A stretch of DNA of 64,000 nt from assembly GCF_020171465.1 (NCBI RefSeq), contig NZ_JAIUZR010000004.1, positions 1-64,000 on the forward strand, read 5' to 3'. Below the pieces are notes generated by a model that did not search any database, had not been told where the DNA came from, and saw only the letters and a list, made by a program, of their open reading frames with translations. Positions 53,201 through 62,468 of this stretch are shown here, one piece after another (positions within the stretch are counted from its first letter, which is position 1; each line of letters starts with the position of its first letter). The position numbers and the translations under genes are program-made. The stretch comes from Lutimonas saemankumensis (GTDB taxonomy: Bacteria > Bacteroidota > Bacteroidia > Flavobacteriales > Flavobacteriaceae).

Positions 53201-54082
53201 TTGAAAATTATTAAATATATCTTTCTGTTCTCTGTCTGGCTCGGATATGCCCAGGAACAAAACAATGAAGAGCTTTTAACTTCAGTAAACGGTGCCTGTG
53301 ACTGCATCGCAAAAATTGAACTGTCTTCTGAAGATAAAAATGACAGGATCAAAGACTGTATCACAAATTCTTTGGAAAATGCCAATACAGCATCAACAAA
53401 TGAGTCAAAAGATAATACAAGTTCATCAAAAGCAGTCAACTACAAAATGGTTGAAAATTATCTTGTTCAGCATTGTAAACCCCTAAAAGAACTTGCTTTT
53501 ACAGAGAACAAGAAATTCAAATATGCTTCTTCAAATAACGTCCTGGCCCAACTTGCCTATGATGATGGAATGGAATACATAAACCAGGGAGACACAGAGA
53601 ATGCTATATTAAAATTTTCAAAAGCGGTTGATATTGATCCTATGTTCGCTTTTGCCTGGGACAATCTCGGTATCAGCTACAGAAAAAACAAACAATACGA
53701 GCAGGCGATCAACGCTTACCTGAAATCTCTTGAAATTTATCCTGAGGGAAGACTTCCTTTGCTCAATATTGCAATAACTTACAATCTGAATCAGCAGTAT
53801 GAAAAGGCCGTTGTGTATTATGAAAAATTTATTGAGATCTACACGGACGATCCGGAGGGGTACTATGGCTTAGGATTGATCCTTTACACCCAGGACCAGG
53901 AAGAAGCCGGACTTGACAACCTGATAAGGGCATATACAATTTACACCAATCAGAATTCACCTTATCGTGCGGATGCCGCAAAGAAAATTGGTTACATGTA
54001 CAAGGATCTGAAAAATCAGAACAAACTTGATATTTTTCACAAGGTAGCCGACAAGTACAATTTAAAGGTGCAGAGTAATTAA
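53201..54082 (+). CDS. Secreted or periplasmic TPR protein
   Basis: 293 residues from TTG 53201 (MKIIKYIFLFSVWLGYAQEQ), which gives a normal signal peptide; a TTG at 53180 would add seven residues. A small Cys-containing N-terminal part (NGACDCIAKI) precedes three or four TPR repeats (DNLGISYRKNKQYEQAINAYLK, NIAITYNLNQQYEKAVVYYEKF) from about residue 130. It likely acts as a protein scaffold in the envelope. The function is not known. It follows dut by about 24 bases and converges with the LysE gene, whose stop codon overlaps its own. Confidence 0.8.
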   Translation: MKIIKYIFLFSVWLGYAQEQNNEELLTSVNGACDCIAKIELSSEDKNDRIKDCITNSLENANTASTNESKDNTSSSKAVNYKMVENYLVQHCKPLKELAFTENKKFKYASSNNVLAQLAYDDGMEYINQGDTENAILKFSKAVDIDPMFAFAWDNLGISYRKNKQYEQAINAYLKSLEIYPEGRLPLLNIAITYNLNQQYEKAVVYYEKFIEIYTDDPEGYYGLGLILYTQDQEEAGLDNLIRAYTIYTNQNSPYRADAAKKIGYMYKDLKNQNKLDIFHKVADKYNLKVQSN

Positions 54083-54756
54083 GACCTTACCTTTTCGATC
54101 ACATCGTCTATTTTATCCATCGTCTTTTCAGGAATATATCTCTTTGCAGCCAGAATAATTCCAAAGATGATAAAAAACACCCCAAGTGCATGACGTATCT
54201 TTCTCAATACCACGGGGGTGAGTTTTGCCTTTAATTGCTTCGCGGCAAGGATCTTAAAAAAATCAGTAATTAAAAAGGTCAGTATAACCAGGACGAAATA
54301 CTTGAATACTCTTCCAGTATCCATTTGAAAATTAGAACTTACGGCAATTACTATGGCGAGCCAGAAAGCAAGTACACCAAAGTTAATCGTATTCAAAAAA
54401 AATCCTTTAAGAAAAAGGGTGAGGTAATTATTGGATTCTACAACAACCAGTTCTTCATCGGTAACTATCTTCTTTGTCTTTCTGTAAAAGATGGTATAGA
54501 GCCCGTAACTCACCAGGGCCAATCCTCCAACCATAAATATTCTCGGATCATCCTGAATTCGCTCTAAAATGGTAATACTGCCAAAATAGGAGACTATAAT
54601 AAACATAATATCGGCAAGAATTACTCCTATGTCAAAGGTGATTGCCGCTCTCATCCCCTTTGTGATACTGGTTTCGATCAACGTAAAAAAGACCGGCCCC
54701 ACCATAAAAGCGAGTCCGAAACCCAGTAATACCGCATTGACATATTCATTGAACAT
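54079..54756 (-). CDS. LysE family transporter
   Basis: 225-residue inner-membrane protein with six hydrophobic helices, including the LGFGLAFMVGPVFFTLIETSI opening of the RhtB/LysE amino-acid exporter family. The substrate is unknown; family members export lysine, homoserine or threonine. The stop codon overlaps that of the convergent TPR gene by four bases (TTAA). Confidence 0.85.
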   Translation of the reverse strand: MFNEYVNAVLLGFGLAFMVGPVFFTLIETSITKGMRAAITFDIGVILADIMFIIVSYFGSITILERIQDDPRIFMVGGLALVSYGLYTIFYRKTKKIVTDEELVVVESNNYLTLFLKGFFLNTINFGVLAFWLAIVIAVSSNFQMDTGRVFKYFVLVILTFLITDFFKILAAKQLKAKLTPVVLRKIRHALGVFFIIFGIILAAKRYIPEKTMDKIDDVIEKVRS

Positions 54757-54783
54757 AGTTAAATCTAATTCAATTATATCGAT

Positions 54784-55836
54784 CTAAACGTCGTCGTAAT
54801 CAATTTTTATTTGAGATGAAGTTGGATGAGCCTGACAAGTAAGGATCAATCCTTCATCGATCTCATCCTGGTCAAGAATGGTGTTTCGTTCCATAACCGC
54901 CGATCCTTCAATTACCTTAGCAAGGCAGCTGCTGCAAACTCCTCCCTGACAGGAATAAGGTGCATCAAGGCCTTTAACCAATGCAGCGTCCAGAATCAAT
55001 TCATCCTTTCTCATTTGAAATGTGGTTTCCTCATCATCAAGAATCACAGTGATTTCAGCATTCCCGTCAAGCGACTTGTTAATTTCCTTTTTGTGCGAAG
55101 TACTTGTGAATAATTCAAATTTTACATCATCTTCATTTACACCCAGCTGAATCAATGTCAACTTAACTGCATCTATCATCTCTTCAGGGCCACAAATAAA
55201 ATAATTGTCAAATTTATATTCTGAAAATTCTCCTTTCAGTAATTCCTTGATCATAGTGCCGTCAATTCTTCCGAACAATGCCTTATCGCTTATAATCTGA
55301 CTGTAAACATATATGATTTTAAGGCGTTTTTCATAGCGAGAAGCCAAGGCGTCAAGCTCCTTCTTAAAAATAGTTTTATCGCCTGATTTACTGCCGTAAA
55401 GCAAAACAAACCTGCTGTCTCCCTCATCCTCCAGCACCGATTTTATCATGGAAATGACAGGTGTAATTCCGCTGCCTGCGGCAACAGCAAGATAATCTCG
55501 TTTTTCCTCGGGTTGCGCCTCTAAAACAAATCGTCCTTCTGGGCCGGCAACATCAAGGAGATCTCCCTCCTTAAGCCTCTTATTCGCAAACTGAGAAAAC
55601 CTTCCTTTTTCCACTTCCTTAATGGCAACTCTTAATTCTGAACTATTTGGAGAGGAACAAATGGAATAAGCCCTTCTTAGAAGGTTACCTTCTAAGTCCT
55701 TTTGAACTGTAATATATTGACCGGGAATAAACTTGAATTCATTTTCTAACTCATTTGGGACTTCAAAAGCTACAGAAACAGCATCTGAAGTTTCCCTTCT
55801 TACCTCCTTTACGCGGAGTTTATGGAATATTGACAT
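54784..55836 (-). CDS. FAD- and 2Fe-2S-containing oxidoreductase (PaaE/ferredoxin-reductase like)
   Basis: 350-residue flavoprotein. FAD-binding domain with LLRRAYSICSSPNSSELR (about 50-70), NAD-binding domain with AAGSGITPVISMIKSVL and CGPEEMIDAVK, and a C-terminal plant-type ferredoxin domain whose cluster ligands are C-x4-C-x2-C (SCQGGVCSSC) and a later Cys in LTCQAHP. The layout matches the phenylacetyl-CoA epoxidase reductase PaaE and related ferredoxin reductases. No paa genes are adjacent, so the role is probably a general electron transfer from NAD(P)H. The gene is alone, 27 bases from LysE. Confidence 0.88.
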   Translation of the reverse strand: MSIFHKLRVKEVRRETSDAVSVAFEVPNELENEFKFIPGQYITVQKDLEGNLLRRAYSICSSPNSSELRVAIKEVEKGRFSQFANKRLKEGDLLDVAGPEGRFVLEAQPEEKRDYLAVAAGSGITPVISMIKSVLEDEGDSRFVLLYGSKSGDKTIFKKELDALASRYEKRLKIIYVYSQIISDKALFGRIDGTMIKELLKGEFSEYKFDNYFICGPEEMIDAVKLTLIQLGVNEDDVKFELFTSTSHKKEINKSLDGNAEITVILDDEETTFQMRKDELILDAALVKGLDAPYSCQGGVCSSCLAKVIEGSAVMERNTILDQDEIDEGLILTCQAHPTSSQIKIDYDDV

Positions 55837-55900
55837 TTAAGTAAATTAAAGTTCTTGCAAAAATACAAAAATGATTGTGTTTAAAGGGCCTAATTAATCA

Positions 55901-56338
55901 TTAATGATTCTTTGAAATATCGTCTGGCAACTCGTTTTTATCCTCATCAGATACCGGAAAGAATTCCTTCAATTTTTCACCGGCATGAAGAATACCCATG
56001 ACCAGGCCCTTGGCATATTCTCCCCTGACAAATTCTGAGATCACCTCATCCCTTATACTTTCCCAGAAATCATCCGGAACTACCTCGTCAATTCCCCTGT
56101 CTCCTATTACGGCAAATTTATGGTCATCAACTGCTACATAGAATAAAACACCGTTTTTGAATTTAGTCTGATCCATCCCCAATTCATGAAAGATAATTTG
56201 AGCTCTTTTCAAAGCATCGTGATCGGGTCCGTTTTCAAAATGTACACGTATTTCTCCCGATGTATTTTTCTCAGCTTCACGAATAGCCTCGATTACTTCA
56301 TTTTCCTGGGCCGACGTTAAAAATTCTTCTACTTCCAT
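55901..56338 (-). CDS. TPM domain protein
   Basis: 145-residue protein with a TPM-domain fold (Pfam 04536). Seen: the helix opening LTSAQENEVIEAIREAEKNTSGE, VHFENGP, FYVAVDDHKFAVIGDRGID and DFWESIRDEVISEFVRGEYAKG. TPM proteins are thought to have phosphatase-like or assembly roles. No signal peptide is evident, which differs from the exported relatives. It lies 77 bases downstream of the lemA-like gene on the same strand, a common pairing (LemA plus TPM). Confidence 0.85.
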   Translation of the reverse strand: MEVEEFLTSAQENEVIEAIREAEKNTSGEIRVHFENGPDHDALKRAQIIFHELGMDQTKFKNGVLFYVAVDDHKFAVIGDRGIDEVVPDDFWESIRDEVISEFVRGEYAKGLVMGILHAGEKLKEFFPVSDEDKNELPDDISKNH

Positions 56339-56415
56339 AACATCTGGGTACTAAAACATTAAGGTACTAAAAAAGGCCAAAAACTGGCTTTGACCTTATG
56401 TGATTTTGTATTCTG

Positions 56416-57006
56416 TTAATTAAAGTCAACCGTAGGTGCCTGCTCGCTTCCAGGTGCCGCCTGAAACAAGGCCATTGGGTCAAAATTCAAAAACCCTGCA
56501 ACAACTGTTGCCGGAAATTTCCTTATATAAACATTATAATCTTTGGCTACCTGATTGAATCTGTTTCGTTCTACATTGATTCTGTTTTCAGTTCCCTCAA
56601 GCTGACTCTGGAGTTCAAGAAAATTTTGATTTGCCTTAAGGTCGGGGTATCTTTCAACAACCACCATCAATCGGCTCAAAGCACCTGACAGATTATTCTG
56701 AGATTCCTGAAAAGCCGCCATTTGTTCAGGGGTAATATTCGTGGGATCAATTGTTGTTTTCGTCGCATTTGCCCTGGCCTGAATCACACCTTCAAGGGTT
56801 TCTTTTTCAAAATCTGCATATCCCTTTACGGTGTTTACCAAATTTGGAATCAAATCCGACCTTCTTTGATAGGCACTCTCAACATTTGCCCACTGGGTCT
56901 TCGCAGTTTCCTGCTTTTCCACCATAGTATTGTTCAAACCTACACCCCATCGGAATATTCCAATGATAATAACGGCGATTACAATTATGGGAAGCCATTT
57001 TTTCAT
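56416..57006 (-). CDS. LemA family protein
   Basis: 196-residue protein with one N-terminal membrane segment (LPIIVIAVIIIGIFRW) and a helical-bundle domain outside: ESAYQRRSDLIPNLVNTVKGY and ANQNFLELQSQLEGTENRI are family hallmarks. LemA is widespread; function is not settled and has been linked to peptide presentation or envelope stress. It precedes the TPM gene; both are on the minus strand after merR. Confidence 0.9.
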   Translation of the reverse strand: MKKWLPIIVIAVIIIGIFRWGVGLNNTMVEKQETAKTQWANVESAYQRRSDLIPNLVNTVKGYADFEKETLEGVIQARANATKTTIDPTNITPEQMAAFQESQNNLSGALSRLMVVVERYPDLKANQNFLELQSQLEGTENRINVERNRFNQVAKDYNVYIRKFPATVVAGFLNFDPMALFQAAPGSEQAPTVDFN

Positions 57007-57021
57007 AATAATATATTTAGA

Positions 57022-57351
57022 TTAAAGTTGATTTTTAATAGCAATTAATTCATTCTTGACCTCTTCAAGCCTCTGAATGATTTTATGTTTGGAAAATACC
57101 TCCTCAGGATTTTCCTTCAATTTATTCTTTGCTCCTTCCAGGGTAAATCCCTTCTCTTTCACCAGGAAATAAATCAGTTTCAGATTTTGAAGATCTTCAG
57201 GAGTAAACAGGCGGTTTCCCTTTTTGTTCTTTTTGGGTTTTAAAACATCAAACTCGTTCTCCCAAAATCGTATCAAAGAGGTATTAACCCCAAAGGCTTT
57301 TGCCACTTCTCCAATTTTATAATATCGTTTGTCTGGTAGGTCTATATGCAT
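57022..57351 (-). CDS. MerR family transcriptional regulator
   Basis: 109-residue protein with the MerR winged helix at the N-terminus: DKRYYKIGEVAKAFGVNTSLIRFWENEF then a KKNKKGNRLFTPEDLQNLKLI wing. A short coiled-coil tail (KHKIIQRLEEVKNEL) probably dimerises. There is no ligand-binding domain or metal-binding cysteines. Its start codon overlaps the stop of the M23 peptidase gene (TAATG), so it is translationally coupled to it. The target genes are unknown. Confidence 0.88.
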   Translation of the reverse strand: MHIDLPDKRYYKIGEVAKAFGVNTSLIRFWENEFDVLKPKKNKKGNRLFTPEDLQNLKLIYFLVKEKGFTLEGAKNKLKENPEEVFSKHKIIQRLEEVKNELIAIKNQL

Positions 57352-58322
57352 TAGTCTAGTGATTGTCCTTCCTGTGAGGCCATTTTTAACATTTCCTGAA
57401 ATTCTTCGGGAGAAAGGTCTCCGTAATAAAAATTAATCGGATTTACCTGATTCTTATTATACCTCACTTCATAATGCAAATGAGGAGCCTGGGAACGTCC
57501 CGTACTTCCCACATAACCAATCAGGTCACCTCTCTTTACCTTCTGCCCTCTTTTCACATTGTATTTTGACAAGTGAGCATAAAGCGTAACATAGCCAAAT
57601 CCATGATCGATCCTTATATGCTTCCCAAAACCAGATGATCCGGCATCAGCACGTATCACTTTTCCGTTTCCGGTGGCATAGACCGGAGTTCCTCTTGGGG
57701 AAGTAAAGTCCATACCTTTATGTCTTTTACGTGCCTTTGTAAATGGATCCAGCCTCCAGCCAAAACCCGAAGCCATTCTGGTAAGGTCCTCTTTACTGAC
57801 CGGTTGAATGGCTGGAATCGATGCCAGTAATTCCTCCTTGTCAGCCGCAAGGTTTATGATCTCATCAAGTGATTTTGACTGTACATACAATTGTTTGGAT
57901 AATATATCCAGGTTCCTCGAAGCTTCGATGATCATTTGGGAATTATCAAACCCTTCCATTGACTTATATCTGTTCACACCACCAAAACCAGCTTTTCTTT
58001 GCTCATCGGGGATAGGATTTGCTTCAAAATAAGTGCGATAGATATTGTTGTCTCTTGTTTGTATACCTTCAAGAACTTCCTCCGCCTGAGCCATTTTCTT
58101 TTCGAGCAATTCATAATGCAGCTTCATGTTCTCTACTTCACGCTTCAGCACTTTTTGCCGGGGAGATTCAACAAACTGGTACATGATAAAAACCATGATG
58201 CCTCCCATAATTGCCGCTGCGGTAAAAAATACCAGGGTACGCCTGAATTTATCCCTCTTCCTAAGCTCTATTTTTCTGTAGGACAGGGTATCTGCATCGT
58301 AATAATATTTTACCTTCGCCAT
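57351..58322 (-). CDS. M23 family cell-wall metallopeptidase
   Basis: 323 residues from ATG 58322 (MAKVKYYYDADTLSYRKIEL). One transmembrane helix (about 30-52), a coiled coil (about 60-110), then a C-terminal LytM domain (about 190-300) with zinc ligands in HKGMDF and HLHYEV. Probably cleaves peptidoglycan or activates such an enzyme during growth. An upstream in-frame ATG at 58382 would run through the divergent alaS promoter. The final codons overlap the merR start. Confidence 0.9.
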   Translation of the reverse strand: MAKVKYYYDADTLSYRKIELRKRDKFRRTLVFFTAAAIMGGIMVFIMYQFVESPRQKVLKREVENMKLHYELLEKKMAQAEEVLEGIQTRDNNIYRTYFEANPIPDEQRKAGFGGVNRYKSMEGFDNSQMIIEASRNLDILSKQLYVQSKSLDEIINLAADKEELLASIPAIQPVSKEDLTRMASGFGWRLDPFTKARKRHKGMDFTSPRGTPVYATGNGKVIRADAGSSGFGKHIRIDHGFGYVTLYAHLSKYNVKRGQKVKRGDLIGYVGSTGRSQAPHLHYEVRYNKNQVNPINFYYGDLSPEEFQEMLKMASQEGQSLD

Positions 58323-58336
58323 AATTAGAAATATAC

Positions 58337-58344
58337 TATTTTTG
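58337..58344 (+). promoter_or_regulatory. alaS promoter, -7 element
   Basis: TATTTTTG followed by CAAC matches TAnnTTTG. It lies about 95 bases before the alaS ATG, within the divergent gap to the M23 gene. No exact -33 TTG. Confidence 0.5.
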
Positions 58345-58438
58345 CAACTAAAACAGCCCTGTATCAGTCGCATGAAAAACAAATTTACATTTTTTTTGTC
58401 AATGATATAACTGTGGTTACGGCTTTTAATAATACTTT

Positions 58439-61051
58439 ATGACTTCACAGGAAATCAGAAAACAATTTTTGGACTTCTTTGCTTCAAAACAGCACAAAAT
58501 AGTTCCATCGGCACCTCTTGTCAATAAAAACGACCCCAGCCTTATGTTTGTTAACGCTGGGATGAACCCTTTTAAAGAATATTTTTTAGGACAAAAGGAG
58601 CCTGAAAAACCAAGAGTAGCTGATACGCAGAAGTGTTTACGTGTATCCGGGAAACACAATGATCTGGAAGAAGTTGGGATGGACACCTATCACCATACCA
58701 TGTTTGAGATGCTTGGAAACTGGAGTTTTGGTGACTATTTTAAAGAAGAAGCCATTGCATGGGCCTGGGAATTGTTAACAGAAGTATTTAAAATTGAAAA
58801 AGACAGTTTGTACGTAACCGTATTCGAAGGAGATAAGGAAGATCAACTTGACTTTGATGAAGAAGCTCAGAACTACTGGCTAAAACACATTCCCGCTGAT
58901 AGAATTCTCAAGGGAAATAAAAAAGATAATTTTTGGGAAATGGGCGCGCAGGGCCCTTGTGGCCCATGCAGTGAGATCCATGTAGATATACGATCTGAAG
59001 AGGAAAAGAAAAAGGTTCCGGGAAAGGACCTTGTCAATAAGGACCACCCTCTTGTTATAGAGATATGGAACCTTGTGTTTATGGAATTCAACAGGCGAGC
59101 TAACGGTTCACTTGAAAAGCTTCCTGAAAAACACGTGGACACCGGGATGGGTTTTGAAAGACTCTGTATGGTCATACAAAATCAAAAGTCAAATTATGAT
59201 ACTGATGTTTTTACGCCTATCATCAGAGAAATTGAAACAATTACAGATTCCGTTTATGGTAAAGAAGAAAAAACGGATGTGGCAATCCGTGTCATTGCCG
59301 ACCATGTAAGAGCAGTTGCTTTTGCAATAGCAGACGGGCAGCTGCCTTCAAATAACGGCGCAGGTTATGTTATTCGCAGGATCCTCAGAAGAGCCATACG
59401 TTATGGATTTACTTTTTTAAACAAAAAAGAACCTTTCATTTTCAGGCTGGCAGACATTCTTGAAAAGCAAATGGGAGATAATTTCCCTGAAATTGTTGCC
59501 CAAAAACACCTTATTCACAATGTGATCAAGGAAGAAGAGCAATCCTTCCTGAGAACGCTGGATCAGGGACTGGTCATGCTCGATACGATTATCTCTGGTT
59601 CGAACAAGAAAAAGATCTCAGGAAAAAAAGCCTTTGAACTTTATGATACATATGGATTTCCAAAAGATCTGACCTCTTTGATCTTACGTGAAAAAGGCAT
59701 GGAATTTGACGAGTCTGAATTTGACCAGGAAATGGCCAAGCAAAAATCTCGTTCAAGAGCAGCCGCCGCTGTGGATACAGATGACTGGAATATTCTCATT
59801 GATGACAAAGAGCAGGAATTCATTGGCTATGACTACCTTGAGGCTGAAGTTAAAATTACAAGGTATCGTAAAGTGACCTCTAAGAAAGATGGTGAGATGT
59901 ATCAGCTTGCTTTTAACATGACCCCCTTTTATCCCGAAGGTGGAGGCCAGGTAGGAGATAAAGGATATCTTGAAAGCAGAAACGGTGACGTGATCTACAT
60001 TCTTGACACAAAAAAAGAAAACAACCTCATTCTTCATTACACCAAGAATCTACCGGATGACACCAGCCATATATTCAAGGTAGTAGTGGATAAGGAACAA
60101 CGCTTTAGAACGATGTGCAACCATACGGCAACGCATCTTCTTCATCAGGCATTAAGAACTATACTGGGGACCCATGTTGAACAAAAGGGCTCGGCGGTCC
60201 ATGCCAGGAACCTGAGGTTTGACTTTTCTCATTTCTCAAAGGTAAGCGCTGAAGAATTAAAAGAGATTGAACAATTTGTTAATTCCAGAATACAAGAGAA
60301 TATTTCACTTGAGGAAAACCGAAATGTACCCATGGCTGAGGCTCAAAAATCGGGTGCCATCATGCTGTTTGGTGAAAAATACGGTGACACCGTAAGAACC
60401 GTCAAATTTGGCCAATCAACAGAACTTTGTGGCGGAACTCATGTGAATCAGACAAGTGACCTATGGCATTTTAAGATCATGAGTGAAAGTGCAATTGCTT
60501 CCGGAATACGAAGAATAGAGGCTATCACCAACGATGCTGTACGCGATTATTATTTTGATCAGGAGGAAACTTTTGGCAAGATCAAAACCGCACTTAAAAA
60601 CCCTTCTGACCCTGTAAAGTCAATTCAAAGCCTACAGGAAGAAAACGTAAAACTTAAAAAAGAGATTGAGCAGCTTAATAAACTAAAAGCGGCTTCATTC
60701 AAGGATGACCTCATCAAAAATAAAAAGATGATCAACGGGGTGAATTTTATTGGAAGCCTGCTGGATACCGATGCGGCGTCCATGAAGAACATTGCCTTTG
60801 AAATAGCCGGAGAAGTTGATGATTTATTCTTTATCGGTGGATCTGATTTGAACGGAAAAGCCCTTCTTACGGTCTATATCTCAAAAAATCTGGTGGAAAC
60901 AAAGAATCTGAATGCGGGTACCATAGTTCGGGAATTAGGACGTTTTATTCAAGGTGGAGGCGGTGGCCAGCCTTTCTTTGCAACAGCCGGCGGTAAAAAT
61001 CCATCCGGATTAAAAGATGCTATTGAGGCAGCTGAAAAACTCTTAGCTTAA
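58439..61051 (+). CDS. alaS: Alanine--tRNA ligase
   Basis: 870-residue class II synthetase that charges tRNA-Ala. The catalytic domain is first ([58 protein letters not shown]). The editing domain with [12 protein letters not shown] and CGGTHVNQ follows; the C-terminal domain ends [20 protein letters not shown]. Nothing is missing. The GSCFA gene follows after 6 bases. Confidence 0.97.
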   Translation: MTSQEIRKQFLDFFASKQHKIVPSAPLVNKNDPSLMFVNAGMNPFKEYFLGQKEPEKPRVADTQKCLRVSGKHNDLEEVGMDTYHHTMFEMLGNWSFGDYFKEEAIAWAWELLTEVFKIEKDSLYVTVFEGDKEDQLDFDEEAQNYWLKHIPADRILKGNKKDNFWEMGAQGPCGPCSEIHVDIRSEEEKKKVPGKDLVNKDHPLVIEIWNLVFMEFNRRANGSLEKLPEKHVDTGMGFERLCMVIQNQKSNYDTDVFTPIIREIETITDSVYGKEEKTDVAIRVIADHVRAVAFAIADGQLPSNNGAGYVIRRILRRAIRYGFTFLNKKEPFIFRLADILEKQMGDNFPEIVAQKHLIHNVIKEEEQSFLRTLDQGLVMLDTIISGSNKKKISGKKAFELYDTYGFPKDLTSLILREKGMEFDESEFDQEMAKQKSRSRAAAAVDTDDWNILIDDKEQEFIGYDYLEAEVKITRYRKVTSKKDGEMYQLAFNMTPFYPEGGGQVGDKGYLESRNGDVIYILDTKKENNLILHYTKNLPDDTSHIFKVVVDKEQRFRTMCNHTATHLLHQALRTILGTHVEQKGSAVHARNLRFDFSHFSKVSAEELKEIEQFVNSRIQENISLEENRNVPMAEAQKSGAIMLFGEKYGDTVRTVKFGQSTELCGGTHVNQTSDLWHFKIMSESAIASGIRRIEAITNDAVRDYYFDQEETFGKIKTALKNPSDPVKSIQSLQEENVKLKKEIEQLNKLKAASFKDDLIKNKKMINGVNFIGSLLDTDAASMKNIAFEIAGEVDDLFFIGGSDLNGKALLTVYISKNLVETKNLNAGTIVRELGRFIQGGGGGQPFFATAGGKNPSGLKDAIEAAEKLLA

Positions 61052-61057
61052 GAATTT

Positions 61058-62026
61058 ATGAAGTTCAGAACTGAGATAGATATTCCGGAAGGGTCGGTGC
61101 AGATCGATCACCAGTCTGAAATTGTATTGATCGGCTCCTGTTTTTCTGAAGAAATATCGGCTAAATTTGATTATTATAAATTCCGGAATTTTACAAATCC
61201 CTTTGGAATCCTATTTAATCCCGTATCCATAAAGAATGCTGTACAGTATTGCGTTCCTGGAACAGCTTTTGAACGCAAAGACCTGCATTTTCATCAAAAT
61301 AAATGGATGAGCCTTTATCATCACGGGAGCTTTGACCACGCAGATCCTGACCTGGTACTCGGCAGGATCAACAAGAACATTCTGGACGGCCAAAAAGCCA
61401 TTCAAAAAGCTACTCATATAATCATAACCTTGGGCACCTCCTGGGTTTATAGATTCCATAGTGACAAAAGGATTGTAGGTAACTGTCATAAAATTCCTCA
61501 AAAGGAGTTTACAAAGGAACTATTGAGCTCAGAGGATATTCTCATTACTTTGAAAACCATCATTACCCTGATCAGGGAAGTAAATCATGGATGCACATTC
61601 ATCTTTACAGTGAGTCCTGTTCGTCATATAAAGGACGGATTCATTGAAAACACCTTGAGTAAGGCCCTTCTTCATAAGGCAATCCATGAGCTAAAAAAAG
61701 AAGAAGAAATATGTTATTTCCCTTCCTACGAAATCATGATGGACGACCTGCGAGACTACAGGTTTTATAAACAGGACCTGGTTCATCCCAATGAAATGGC
61801 TGTGGACTATATCTGGGACCTATTTAAAAGGTCCTGGATCAATGACTCGTCCATAAATGACATGACTGAGATCGAGAAAGTTCAGAAATCGCTTGCACAC
61901 AAACCTTTTGACCCCGATTCGGAGCCTCATAAAAAATTTCTGAAAAACCTGGAGGGCAGGATCCGGGATCTTAAAAAGAGAATTCCGGGGGTAGAATTTG
62001 ATGAACACTTTGAAACTTCAAACTAG
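61058..62026 (+). CDS. GSCFA domain protein
   Basis: 322 residues with the GSCFA-family opening VLIGSCFSEEISAKFDYYKF, NPFGILFNPVSI, a middle ITLGTSWVYRF, and the C-terminal YEIMMDDLRDYRFYKQDLVHPNEMAVDY, features of an SGNH-like fold (GSCF as nucleophile region, DxxH-like DLVHPN). Hydrolase activity is inferred. The function is unknown. It follows alaS by 6 bases and is co-transcribed. A strong terminator follows it. Confidence 0.88.
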   Translation: MKFRTEIDIPEGSVQIDHQSEIVLIGSCFSEEISAKFDYYKFRNFTNPFGILFNPVSIKNAVQYCVPGTAFERKDLHFHQNKWMSLYHHGSFDHADPDLVLGRINKNILDGQKAIQKATHIIITLGTSWVYRFHSDKRIVGNCHKIPQKEFTKELLSSEDILITLKTIITLIREVNHGCTFIFTVSPVRHIKDGFIENTLSKALLHKAIHELKKEEEICYFPSYEIMMDDLRDYRFYKQDLVHPNEMAVDYIWDLFKRSWINDSSINDMTEIEKVQKSLAHKPFDPDSEPHKKFLKNLEGRIRDLKKRIPGVEFDEHFETSN

Positions 62027-62029
62027 TAC

Positions 62030-62068
62030 ATAAAAAAAGGGAAGCCGTTTGGCTTCCCTTTTTTTTTA
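62030..62068. terminator. Bidirectional terminator, GSCFA / rhodanese
   Basis: AAAAGGGAAGCC, loop GTTT, GGCTTCCCTTTT (62035-62062), A run on the left and T run on the right. Serves the convergent GSCFA and rhodanese genes. Confidence 0.8.
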
Positions 62069-62082
62069 TATCCTGGTCTTCT

Positions 62083-62394
62083 TTATTTTATACAGTTCAC
62101 AACATTACCCCAAGGACCGCCGTTAATGGCATCCACTCCATGTTGTTTCAAAATCGTTGCGGCTGAACCGCTCCTCGCTCCGCTTCTGCAACAAGTAATT
62201 ACAGGCTTGTTGAGCTTTTTGATCTCTTCCACACGACTTCCAATGGTATTTAAAGGAATGTTCTTTGAACCTTGCACATGACCTTGTTCAAATTCCTCAA
62301 TTGTCCTCACATCGATAACAACAGCACCTTTCTCCAAATACTGTTCAATTGAATCAACACTGGTACTTCCTCCAAATAAATTAAATAATCCCAT
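62083..62394 (-). CDS. Rhodanese-like sulfurtransferase
   Basis: 103 residues from ATG 62394 (MGLFNLFGGSTSVDSI). One rhodanese domain: VVIDVRTIEEFEQGHVQGSKNIPL and the active loop VITCCRSGARSGSAA with the catalytic Cys (likely the second Cys of CCRSG). It moves sulfane sulfur or acts in redox regulation; substrate unknown. A longer frame from 62511 overlaps the glutamine synthetase gene's end and is rejected. It follows glnA on the same strand after 74 bases. Confidence 0.88.
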   Translation of the reverse strand: MGLFNLFGGSTSVDSIEQYLEKGAVVIDVRTIEEFEQGHVQGSKNIPLNTIGSRVEEIKKLNKPVITCCRSGARSGSAATILKQHGVDAINGGPWGNVVNCIK

Positions 62395-62468
62395 ATTTCT
62401 TCTTCTTATTAAAAAATTCTGTGCAAATGTCTGAAAAATCTCCCAATTAAAAGTAACGGTCGTTACAA